A stretch of 40,622 nt of DNA, from positions 1-40,622 of the forward strand of contig JAKAZO010000019.1 in assembly GCA_021815825.1 (NCBI GenBank). Reading direction: 5' to 3'. A model generated the notes under the pieces. That model worked only from the letters and a program-made list of their open reading frames with translations. It was not told the origin of the DNA and did not search any database. Position 1 is the first letter of the stretch; every line of letters begins with the position of its first letter. Of the stretch, positions 25,338 to 32,513 are shown in pieces. Origin of the DNA: Pseudomonadota bacterium (GTDB lineage Bacteria; Pseudomonadota; Alphaproteobacteria; Acetobacterales; Acetobacteraceae). The position numbers were made by a program, and so were the translations under genes.

Positions 25338-25739
25338 CTACTGCGCGATCACGGTGCCGTGCGCCGTTTCCTCGTGGTATTCACCGGTGAAGGCGTAGCG
25401 GCCCGGCTTCAGCGGGCGCAGATGCACCACCGCGGCGCCGTGGGCGGCGATGACTTTTTCCACTTTCAGCGATGGCGAGTCGAATTCCTCCGCCGAGGCA
25501 TCCAGATTGCGCACATGCAGCCGCACCGCCTGGCCGGCCGGCACGGTGATCTCCGCCGGCTCGAAGCGATGATCCTTGATCGTGACCTCGATCGGCGCCG
25601 GCTCCGCGGCGCGCGGGGTGGCCGGGGCGGCGAGCAGGGCCATCACGACCAGAGGCAGGGCGACCAAAGGCGCGGCGACCAGAGGCGGGGTAACCAGAGG
25701 CGGGGCGATGCGAGCGGCACGGCGGGTGGCGAGGGGCAT
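25338..25739 (-). CDS. Periplasmic cupredoxin-like iron-uptake protein (FtrB/EfeO-cup type)
   Basis: A 133-residue exported protein with a single cupredoxin domain: PIEVTIKDHRFEPAEITVPAGQAVRLHVRN, then EFDSPSLKVEKVIAAHGA, and a C-terminal PLKPGRYAFTGEYHEETAHG holding the likely metal-binding His and Glu residues. In FtrB/EfeO-type proteins this domain oxidises or hands iron to the FTR1 permease encoded downstream. The signal peptide is unusually long because of repeats (PPLVTPPLVAAPLVALPLV) encoded by short imperfect direct repeats; cleavage probably follows ATPRAA. The ATG at 25739 lies 14 nt downstream of the Fur-like box. A later start at the Met of VVMALLAAP would still leave a signal peptide. 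Confidence 0.88.
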   Translation of the reverse strand: MPLATRRAARIAPPLVTPPLVAAPLVALPLVVMALLAAPATPRAAEPAPIEVTIKDHRFEPAEITVPAGQAVRLHVRNLDASAEEFDSPSLKVEKVIAAHGAAVVHLRPLKPGRYAFTGEYHEETAHGTVIAQ

Positions 25740-25753
25740 GGGAAACTTTCAAT

Positions 25754-25768
25754 TGAGAACCATTCTCA
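25754..25768. promoter_or_regulatory. Fur-like iron box upstream of the cupredoxin/permease operon
   Basis: TGAGAACCATTCTCA fits the 7-1-7 Fur box layout (TGATAAT-N-ATTATCA type) with perfect 6-bp outer arms TGAGAA/TTCTCA. It lies 14 bp upstream of the cupredoxin ATG, inside the expected promoter, and 62 bp upstream of the divergent DUF3859-like start. Binding by Fur or another iron regulator is inferred. Confidence 0.7.
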
Positions 25769-25830
25769 GTAGAGCCCAATCTGCGCTGCGAACCCGGCCG
25801 CGGTCAAGACCCGTCCCGCTGGTCCCAGCC

Positions 25831-26361
25831 ATGCTGCTTCTGCTCGCGCTGGCCGCCGCCCCGGCGCCGGGCATCGAGATCATCGCCTATGGCAGCTTCA
25901 GCGCCGCGCCGCCGAGCGGCTGGCAGGCGCCGGCGCCGGGCCAGGATACGCTGGCCGACATCGTCGAGCGGCCCTTGCCCGCCCTGCTCGCCGCCGGGCC
26001 GGAGATCGTCGCCCGGCCCTGCGCCGTGTTCGGCCTGGAGTACCGGCTGGCCGCGGCCGGGGGGTGGCCGCCGGTGCTGCGGGTGCAGGTCGATCATCCC
26101 CCGCTCACCACGCCGGACGGAAGGCAGGCGGACCGCGAATCCTACACCGTGCCGACCGGTCCTGGCGTGCGCTTCGTCGGTTTCGCCTTCGATGAGCCGT
26201 GGGAGATGGTGCCCGGACGCTGGCGCATCGCCGTGCTCGATGACGGGCGCGAACTCGGCGCCGAGGTCTTTCTCGTCACCGTGCCGCCGGAAACCGCCGG
26301 GCGTTCCTGCCAGGGCATTCCGACAGCGCGGAGCGGCCGGAGCGCGATTGACCCGGTTTGA
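25831..26361 (+). CDS. Exported DUF3859-like protein
   Basis: About 176 residues from the ATG at 25831. The mature part starts IEIIAYGSFSA, matching the DUF3859 opening (a short strand ending in YG). It later has VRFVGFAFDEPWEMVPGRWRIAVLDDGRELGAEVFLVTVPP, which resembles the family's conserved beta-sandwich end. The N-terminus is a hydrophobic signal (MLLLLALAAAPAPG). It lacks the usual basic residues, so an upstream in-frame start is possible: the ATG at 25738 shares the palindrome CATG with the divergent cupredoxin start and would add a basic segment (RTRPRSRP). Function is unknown. Its position opposite an iron operon across a Fur-like box suggests, but does not prove, a link to iron. Confidence 0.68.
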   Translation: MLLLLALAAAPAPGIEIIAYGSFSAAPPSGWQAPAPGQDTLADIVERPLPALLAAGPEIVARPCAVFGLEYRLAAAGGWPPVLRVQVDHPPLTTPDGRQADRESYTVPTGPGVRFVGFAFDEPWEMVPGRWRIAVLDDGRELGAEVFLVTVPPETAGRSCQGIPTARSGRSAIDPV

Positions 26362-26463
26362 CCTCTGCCATAGATCTGTCAGCCTGCGTCGCGAGAGACG
26401 ATGCCGGCCGGCAGGCGGGACGCCAGCAGGCCAGAAGTGTCGTCGGACACGGAGGGAACGGTG

Positions 26464-27711
26464 ATGTCGCGTGCCATTTCGAGGGTACTGGCGGTGGCGT
26501 GGATCGGGCTGATGGCGAGCGCCGCGCTCGGCCGCGCCGATACGTTGAAGATCGCCTATGTCGATCCGCTCTCCGGTGGCGGTGCCAGCGTCGGTCAGGT
26601 CGGGCTCGAGCATTTCCAGTACATCGCCGACCAGGTGAATGCGAAGGGCGGTGTTCTCGGCATGAAGGTCGAGATTCTCGGCTACGACGACAAGACCAAT
26701 CCGCAGGAAGCGCTGGTGCAGGTGCAGAAGGCGATCGACGCCGGCGCGCGCATCATCGCCCAGGGCAACGGCTCCAGCGTCGGCGCCGCGATCGAGGATT
26801 TCGTCGCCAAGTACGACGACCGCAATCCCGGCAAGGAGGTCGTCTACATCAACTACGCCGCCGTCGATCCCTCGCTGACCAACGCCAAGTGCAGCTACTG
26901 GCATTTCCGCTGGGATGCGAATTCGGACATCAAGATGGAGGCGCTCACCAGCTACATGAAGACGCGGCCCGCGATCAAGAAGGTCTATCTCATCAACCAG
27001 GACTACTCGTTCGGCCAGTCCGTGCGGACCGAAGCGCGCAAGATGCTCGCGCAGAAGCGGCCGGACATCCAGATCGTCGGCGACGAGCTGCATCCGCTGC
27101 TCAAGATCACGGATTTCTCCCCCTACATCGCCAAGATCAAGGCCTCCGGCGCGGATAGCGTGATCACCGGCAACTGGGGTCAGGATATCGCGCTGCTGCT
27201 CAAGGCGGCCGCCGATGCCGGGCTGCAGGCGGACTGGTACACCTATTACGCCGGCGGCGCCGGCGGGCCGACGGCGATCCGCCAGGCCAATCTGGCGGAT
27301 CGGGTCTTCGCCATGGTCGAAGGCTTCCCCAACCTCGACTACGCGCCCGCGCGCGAGGCGGAAAAGGAATTCCGCGCCAAGCTGAACGGGCAGTCGCTGT
27401 GGTACCCGCGCGTCTTCAACATGATGTCCATGGTGTTCCGCGCCATCGAGGAGGCGAAATCGCCGGATCCGGTGAAATTCGCGCCGAAGCTGGAAGGCAT
27501 GAAAATCACCACCTTCGATGGCGGCGAGGGCTTCATGCGCGCGGCGGACCACCAGTTCTTCCAGGACATGTTCGTCGTCACCTTCGGCCCGCTCGGCGCC
27601 AATCAGCCGTTCGACGAGGAACACACCGGCTGGGGCACGAAGCTGGCCGGCAAGGTGCCGGCGGATCAGACGGTTCTGCCGACCACCTGCAAGATGCAGC
27701 GGCCGAGCTGA
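26464..27711 (+). CDS. Periplasmic substrate-binding protein of a branched-chain-type ABC importer
   Basis: A 415-residue type I periplasmic binding protein of the LivJ/LivK (Peripla_BP_6) family. A signal peptide (MSRAISRVLAVAWIGLMASAALGRA) precedes DTLKIAYVDPLSGGGASVGQVGLEHFQYIADQVNAKGGVLG, the standard first lobe. KKVYLINQDYSFGQSV and ADSVITGNWGQDIALLLKAA are typical second-lobe segments. Two Cys residues (NAKCSYWHF and TTCKMQ at the extreme C-terminus) could form a disulfide. The start at 26464 has GGAGG upstream; a GTG 3 nt earlier is also possible. The first gene of a five-gene importer; permeases and ATPases follow. Sequence does not reveal whether it binds an amino acid, an amide or another organic acid. 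Confidence 0.92.
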   Translation: MSRAISRVLAVAWIGLMASAALGRADTLKIAYVDPLSGGGASVGQVGLEHFQYIADQVNAKGGVLGMKVEILGYDDKTNPQEALVQVQKAIDAGARIIAQGNGSSVGAAIEDFVAKYDDRNPGKEVVYINYAAVDPSLTNAKCSYWHFRWDANSDIKMEALTSYMKTRPAIKKVYLINQDYSFGQSVRTEARKMLAQKRPDIQIVGDELHPLLKITDFSPYIAKIKASGADSVITGNWGQDIALLLKAAADAGLQADWYTYYAGGAGGPTAIRQANLADRVFAMVEGFPNLDYAPAREAEKEFRAKLNGQSLWYPRVFNMMSMVFRAIEEAKSPDPVKFAPKLEGMKITTFDGGEGFMRAADHQFFQDMFVVTFGPLGANQPFDEEHTGWGTKLAGKVPADQTVLPTTCKMQRPS

Positions 27712-27744
27712 TCGCGCCGAGGCGGGCCGCTTGGGCGCCGATCC

Positions 27745-28695
27745 GTGCTCGAACTGATCATCGTCTCCACGCTCAACGGCGTGCTCTACGGCATGCTGCT
27801 GTTCCTGATGGCGAGCGGCCTGACGCTGATCTTCAGCATGATGGGCGTGCTCAACTTCGCGCACGCCAGCTTCTACATGCTCGGCGCCTTCTTCGGCTAC
27901 CAGCTCAGCCGCGTGCTCGGCTTCTGGCCGGCGCTGCTGATCGCCCCGGTGCTGGTCGGCGCCCTCGGCGCCCTCGTCGAGCGCTACGGGCTGCGCACGG
28001 TGCACCGGCACGGCCACGTGGCGGAGCTGCTCTTCACCTTCGGCCTCGCCTTCGTCGTCGAGGAGGTGGTGCAGATGCTCTGGGGGCGGCTGCCGGTTGA
28101 TTACCGCGTGCCGCCGTCGTTGGATTTCACCGCCTTCACCATCTTCTCCACCAATTATCCCGCCTACAAGCTGTTCGAGCTGCTCACCGCCATCGCCATT
28201 TTCGCCGTGCTCCTGCTGGTGCTCACGCGCACGCGCGCCGGGCTCATCATCCAGGCCGCGCTCACCCATCCGGACATGGTCGCGATGCTCGGCCATAACG
28301 TGCCGCGCGTGTTCATGCTCGCCTTCGGCGTCGGCACCGGGCTCGCTGCCGTCGCCGGGGTCATCGCCGGGCCGGCGCTGGTGACGCAGTCGAACATGGC
28401 CGGCCTGCTCGGGCCGATCCTGTTCGTCGTGGTCGTGGTCGGCGGGCTCGGCTCGCTCGCCGGGGCGTTCGCCGCCTCGCTGCTCATCGGCCTGGTGCAG
28501 ACCTTCGCCGTGGCGATGAATGTCTCGATCGGCGATCTGCTCGCGGTCTTCGGCGCCCACCTGGCGCCGGACGCGTTCTTCGCCGAGATCACGCAGGTGA
28601 CGGTGGCCCAGATCGCGCCGATCGTGCCCTATCTGCTGCTGGTGCTGATCCTCATCTTCCGCCCGCGCGGCCTGTTCGGAACCCGCGAGACATGA
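27745..28695 (+). CDS. livH: ABC importer permease, LivH type
   Basis: A 316-residue inner-membrane permease with about eight helices. LIFSMMGVLNFAHASFYMLGAFFGY is the hallmark LivH segment. VVVVGGLGSLAGAFAASLLIGLVQTFA is the conserved cytoplasmic coupling region, and LILIFRPRGLFG the typical LivH end. It begins with GTG at 27745, 33 nt after the binding-protein stop, with only a weak ribosome site. Its stop overlaps the livM start (ATGA). It pairs with LivM to form the channel. Confidence 0.93.
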   Translation: MLELIIVSTLNGVLYGMLLFLMASGLTLIFSMMGVLNFAHASFYMLGAFFGYQLSRVLGFWPALLIAPVLVGALGALVERYGLRTVHRHGHVAELLFTFGLAFVVEEVVQMLWGRLPVDYRVPPSLDFTAFTIFSTNYPAYKLFELLTAIAIFAVLLLVLTRTRAGLIIQAALTHPDMVAMLGHNVPRVFMLAFGVGTGLAAVAGVIAGPALVTQSNMAGLLGPILFVVVVVGGLGSLAGAFAASLLIGLVQTFAVAMNVSIGDLLAVFGAHLAPDAFFAEITQVTVAQIAPIVPYLLLVLILIFRPRGLFGTRET

Positions 28696-29987
28696 GCGCG
28701 GCGGTGCAGAGCGGTGTGCGCCGGACGGCGCGGGGCCGCGGATGGGCGCGCACCGGGCTCTGGCTCGCCGTCGCCGCGGTGTTCCTGCTGCTGCCGCACC
28801 TGTTCGCGTCCGGCACCGGGCTCACGACCATGAGCCTGATGGCGATCATGATCATCTTCGCGCTGTCGTACAACATGCTGCTCGGCCAGACCGGCATGCT
28901 CTCCTTCGGCCACGCGGTCTATTACGGGCTCGGCGGATTTCTCGTCGTGCATGCGATGAATGCGATCATCGGCGCGCATCTGCCGGTGCCGCTGGTGCTG
29001 CTGCCGCTGGTGGGCGGCGCGGCCGGGCTCTTCTTCGGGATCATTTTCGGCAGCGTCTCGACCCGGCGGGGCGGCACGGCGTTCGCCATGATCTCGCTCG
29101 GCCTCGGCGAGCTGGTGGGGGCGAGCGCGCTGATCCTGCGCGACTTCTTCGGCGGCGAGGACGGCATCACCACGAACCGCACCAAGCTGCTCCATGTCGC
29201 CGGGCTCAATTTCGGCCCGCAGCTGCAGGTCTATTACCTCATCGCCGGCTGGTGCCTGCTGTGCATGATGGCGATGTACGCGCTCACGCGCACCCCGTTC
29301 GGGCGCATCTGCAACGCCGTGCGCGACAATCCGGAGCGGGCCGCCTTCATCGGCTACAACACGCAGAGCGTGCGCTTCATCGCCTTCTGCCTCGCCGGGT
29401 TGTTCGCCGGGATCGCCGGCGGGCTCACCGCGATCAACTTCGAGATCATGAACGCCGCCAATGTCGGCGCTGCGCCTTCGGGGATCGTCCTGCTGATGAC
29501 CTATATCGGCGGGGTCGGCAATTTCGCCGGGCCGGTGATCGGCGCCATCCTCATCACCTTCCTGCAGGTGATGCTGAGCGACGCCACCGAGATCTGGCAG
29601 CTTTATCTCGGGCTGCTGTTCATCGTCATGGTCAGCTTCGCGCCCGGCGGCATCGCCGGTCTGATCGCCATGCATGCGCCGGTCTGGCGCGCGCGGCTGC
29701 TGCATCGGCTGGCTCCGGCCTATGCGCTGGCGCTGCTGCTCGGGCTCGTGACCTTCGCCGGCGCTGCGCTGGCGCTTGAGATGGCCTACCGGCTCAGCGC
29801 CGGTTCGGAGGGCGGCACCGCGTTCCGCTTCCTGCACGTGCCGGTGGAGGCGGCCAGCGCCGCGCCGTGGAGCCTGGCCGTGCTGCTGGCGGTGCCGGGC
29901 TTCATCGGCTTCCGCCGCGTGCTGCCCATCGTCGGCAATGTCTGGGCGACGACGCTCGCCGAGGCACGGCAGGGCCGCGGACGATGA
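28692..29987 (+). CDS. livM: ABC importer permease, LivM type, with two-helix C-terminal addition
   Basis: A 431-residue permease. The core has LSYNMLLGQTGMLSFGHAVYYGLGGF, the cytoplasmic loop FGRICNAVRDNPERAAFIGYN, which contacts the ATPases, and TYIGGVGNFAGPVIGAI. After the usual LivM end (about residue 325, VSFAPGGIAGLI) come some 100 more residues with two predicted hydrophobic helices (LALLLGLVTFAGAALALEMAY and WSLAVLLAVPGFIGF). Longer LivM forms of this kind are found in some proteobacteria; the role of the tail is unknown. Coupled by ATGA overlaps to livH upstream and livG downstream. Confidence 0.92.
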   Translation: MSAAVQSGVRRTARGRGWARTGLWLAVAAVFLLLPHLFASGTGLTTMSLMAIMIIFALSYNMLLGQTGMLSFGHAVYYGLGGFLVVHAMNAIIGAHLPVPLVLLPLVGGAAGLFFGIIFGSVSTRRGGTAFAMISLGLGELVGASALILRDFFGGEDGITTNRTKLLHVAGLNFGPQLQVYYLIAGWCLLCMMAMYALTRTPFGRICNAVRDNPERAAFIGYNTQSVRFIAFCLAGLFAGIAGGLTAINFEIMNAANVGAAPSGIVLLMTYIGGVGNFAGPVIGAILITFLQVMLSDATEIWQLYLGLLFIVMVSFAPGGIAGLIAMHAPVWRARLLHRLAPAYALALLLGLVTFAGAALALEMAYRLSAGSEGGTAFRFLHVPVEAASAAPWSLAVLLAVPGFIGFRRVLPIVGNVWATTLAEARQGRGR

Positions 29988-30745
29988 CCGGGCCGGCCCT
30001 GGAACTCGAAGCGCTGCACAAGAATTTCGGCCGCGTGCCGATCATCCGCGGGGTCGATCTCGCCATCGCCGCCGGCGAGCGCCACGCCGTCATCGGCCCG
30101 AACGGGGCCGGCAAATCGACGCTGTTCCACCTCATCAGCGGCCGGCTCGTGCCGAGCTCGGGGCGGATCCGGCTCAACGGCGCCGACATCACCGGCCACG
30201 CGCCGTACGAGATCAACCGCCGCGGGCTGGCGCGCAGCTTCCAGGTGACCAACATCTTCCCCCGCCTCAGCGTGTTCGAGAACGTCCGCTGCGCGGCGAT
30301 GTGGTCGATGGGCTACCGCACCTCGCTGTGGCGCGCGGTCGAGGGCCTGGCGGACCTCACCGCGCGCACCGAGCATGTGCTCGAGCAGATCAACCTCATC
30401 GACCGGCGCGATCTGCCCGCCGGCGTGCTGACCTACGCCGAGCAGCGTGCGCTCGAGATCGGCATCACCATCGTCGGCGGCGGCGACGTCATCCTGCTCG
30501 ACGAGCCGACGGCGGGGATGAGCCGTTCGGAGACCGAGCACGCGGTGGCACTGATCCGCAAGGTGACGGAGGGCCGCACGCTGGTGATGGTCGAGCACGA
30601 CATGGGCGTGGTCTTCGACCTGGCCGACCGCATCTCGGTGCTCGTCTACGGACAGATCATCGCCTCGGACACGCCCGAGCGGGTGCGCGCCAATCCCGCC
30701 GTGCAGGAAGCCTATCTCGGCACCGCGGTGGCGACGCCGGCATGA
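29984..30745 (+). CDS. livG: ABC importer ATPase, LivG type
   Basis: A 253-residue cytoplasmic ATPase. Walker A is canonical (GPNGAGKS, residues 38-45), followed by GLARSFQVTNIFPRLSVFENV (Q-loop), Walker B VILLDEPTAGM with E174, and the H-loop VEHDMG with H205. The signature motif is degenerate, LTYAEQ at 149-154 instead of LSGGQ; LivG proteins usually have a variant such as LAYGDQ, but here the Gly is Ala. In the LivG/LivF dimer this signature faces the Walker A of LivF, which is also altered. The start overlaps the livM stop (ATGA), and its own stop overlaps livF in the same way. Confidence 0.93.
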   Translation: MTGPALELEALHKNFGRVPIIRGVDLAIAAGERHAVIGPNGAGKSTLFHLISGRLVPSSGRIRLNGADITGHAPYEINRRGLARSFQVTNIFPRLSVFENVRCAAMWSMGYRTSLWRAVEGLADLTARTEHVLEQINLIDRRDLPAGVLTYAEQRALEIGITIVGGGDVILLDEPTAGMSRSETEHAVALIRKVTEGRTLVMVEHDMGVVFDLADRISVLVYGQIIASDTPERVRANPAVQEAYLGTAVATPA

Positions 30746-31449
30746 GCGAGCCGCTGCTCCGCGTGCGCGACCTGCACGCCTATTACGGCAAGAGCCATAT
30801 CCTGCACGGCGTCGATCTCGAGGTCGCGGCGGGCGAGATCGTCGCCATTCTCGGGCGCAACGGCGCCGGCCGCTCGACGACGCTGAAGGCGATCATGGGC
30901 GACGTGCCGCCGCAGGGCAGCATCGCCTTCCGCGGCGCCGCGATCGCCGGACGCAAGCCGTACGAGATCGCCCGTCTCGGTCTCGGCTACGTGCCGGAGG
31001 ATCGCGCCATCTTCCCCACGCTGACGGTGGCCCAGAACCTGCTCCTCGGCCTCAAGCGCGGAAATCGCACGCCGCGCTTCGGCTTCGAGCAGACCTACGC
31101 GCTGTTCCCCCGCCTGCAGGAACGCGCGGACACGGCCGCCGGCGTGCTTTCGGGCGGCGAGCAGCAGATGCTCACCATCTGCCGCACCCTGATGGGCGAT
31201 CCCGACCTGATCATGATCGACGAACCGACCGAGGGGCTGGCGCCGCAGATGGTCACGCGCGTCGCCGAATTGCTGCGCGAGATCGCGAGCCGCGGCATCG
31301 CCATCCTGCTGGTCGAGCAGAAGCTCGCCATCGCGCTCGATGTCGCGCACCGGCTCTACGTCATGGGCCATGGCCGCATGGTGTTCGAGGGCACGCCGGC
31401 GGGCCTGCGCGCCAACGAGGCGGTGCGGCGGGAGTGGCTGGAGGTGTGA
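30742..31449 (+). CDS. livF: ABC importer ATPase, LivF type, with Arg in place of the Walker A Lys
   Basis: A 235-residue ATPase that closes the importer operon. Walker A reads GRNGAGRST (38-46), so the normally invariant Lys is R44. The signature LSGGEQQ (136-142) and Walker B LIMIDEPTEGL with E161 are intact. The H-loop position is Gln (VEQK, Q193), which is usual in LivF. The Arg is seen directly. I believe the same change occurs in some other LivF-like proteins, so it need not mean an inactive protein. No terminator is evident before the convergent hydrolase gene, which ends 10 nt further on. Confidence 0.92.
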   Translation: MSEPLLRVRDLHAYYGKSHILHGVDLEVAAGEIVAILGRNGAGRSTTLKAIMGDVPPQGSIAFRGAAIAGRKPYEIARLGLGYVPEDRAIFPTLTVAQNLLLGLKRGNRTPRFGFEQTYALFPRLQERADTAAGVLSGGEQQMLTICRTLMGDPDLIMIDEPTEGLAPQMVTRVAELLREIASRGIAILLVEQKLAIALDVAHRLYVMGHGRMVFEGTPAGLRANEAVRREWLEV

Positions 31450-31458
31450 GGGCCGCGC

Positions 31459-32439
31459 TCAGAGTTCGCGCAGGAAGCCGATCAGCGCCTCGTTCACCGC
31501 CTCCGCCCGCTCCTGCTGGATCCAGTGGCCGGCGCCCTCGAGCAGCACCTGGCGGCGCAGGCCGGGCACCGCCTCCGGCATGGCGGCCAGCGCGCGTTCG
31601 CCGATCGGGCCCAGGATCACCGGGTCCCGCGTCCCGGCGATGAACAGCGCCGGGACGCGGATGCGCGCGCCGTGGAAGGGCGCGGTGAGCTCCCAGTTGC
31701 GGGCGAGATTGCGGTACCAGTTGAGCCCGCCGCGGAACCCGGTGCGCCGGTAGGTGGCGACGAACCGGTCGAGCACCGCTTCGTCGAGCCAGCCGGGCAG
31801 GGCAGGGGGCTCCGGCGCAGCGGCGAGGAAGCCGCCCTGGGGCGGGTCCCCCTCCGGCACCGCGGTGAGGAACGCGCCGCCAGCGCCCATCGGCGCGTCA
31901 CCGGAGGCGGCATAGAGAATGCGGCGCAGCGTCGCCGCCACGTCACGCTCGAACTCCGCCTCGGCCACGCCCGGGGTCTGGAAATGCAGGAAATAGTGCC
32001 GCCCGAAGCCGCCCTCGCGCAGCGCGCTCAGCGGGTCGCGGCCGCTGCGGGGGCGGTGCGGCACGCTCATGCCGACCACGGCGCGGAACAGGTCCGGGCG
32101 CATCAACGCCGCGTTCCAGGCCACCGGCGCGCCCCAGTCATGGCCGACGATCACCGCCTGGGTCTCGCCGAGCGCGGCGAGCAGGGCCACCATGTCGCCG
32201 ACGGTGTGAAAGATCGTGTAGGCGCCTTCATCGGCGGGCGCGTCGCTGTCGCCGAAGCCGCGCATGTCCGGGGCCACGGCGCGGAAGCCGGCCTCGGCCA
32301 GGGCGCGCAGCTGGTGGCGCCAGGAGAGCGAGAGCTCCGGCCAGCCATGGCAGAGCAGCACCAGCGGCCCGGTGCCCTGCTCGCGCAACGCCAGCCCGAT
32401 GCCGTTGACCTCGACCCGCCGCACTGTCTCCCCGGTCAT
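31459..32439 (-). CDS. Alpha/beta hydrolase, epoxide-hydrolase type
   Basis: A 326-residue alpha/beta hydrolase close to soluble epoxide hydrolases. The oxyanion motif HGWP (31-34) is followed by the strand GFRAVAPDMRGFGDSDAP, and the nucleophile motif GHDWGAPVAW has D101 followed by Trp, as in epoxide hydrolases and haloalkane dehalogenases. The acid lies near FIAGTRDPV and the catalytic His in EGAGHWIQQE. The lid region carries Tyr residues (GFGRHYFLHF, ATYRRTGFRGGLNWYRN) as expected for epoxide ring activation. The ATG at 32439 is preceded by GGGGGAG; the longer frame to 32520 would run into the ilvD 5' end on the other strand. It may process a substrate brought in by the convergent ABC importer, but that is conjecture. 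Confidence 0.88.
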   Translation of the reverse strand: MTGETVRRVEVNGIGLALREQGTGPLVLLCHGWPELSLSWRHQLRALAEAGFRAVAPDMRGFGDSDAPADEGAYTIFHTVGDMVALLAALGETQAVIVGHDWGAPVAWNAALMRPDLFRAVVGMSVPHRPRSGRDPLSALREGGFGRHYFLHFQTPGVAEAEFERDVAATLRRILYAASGDAPMGAGGAFLTAVPEGDPPQGGFLAAAPEPPALPGWLDEAVLDRFVATYRRTGFRGGLNWYRNLARNWELTAPFHGARIRVPALFIAGTRDPVILGPIGERALAAMPEAVPGLRRQVLLEGAGHWIQQERAEAVNEALIGFLREL

Positions 32440-32513
32440 CGTTTCTCCCCCGATCTTGTCCGCTGCAATCATGGACCCTAAGCTGCCGCGCGAAGCGAGC
32501 GGGGGAAAGATCC

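Noticed and set aside
25804-28560. Minus-strand frame of 918 codons opposite DUF3859, the binding protein and livH
   Set aside because: It spans three genuine genes on the other strand and has typical antisense composition.
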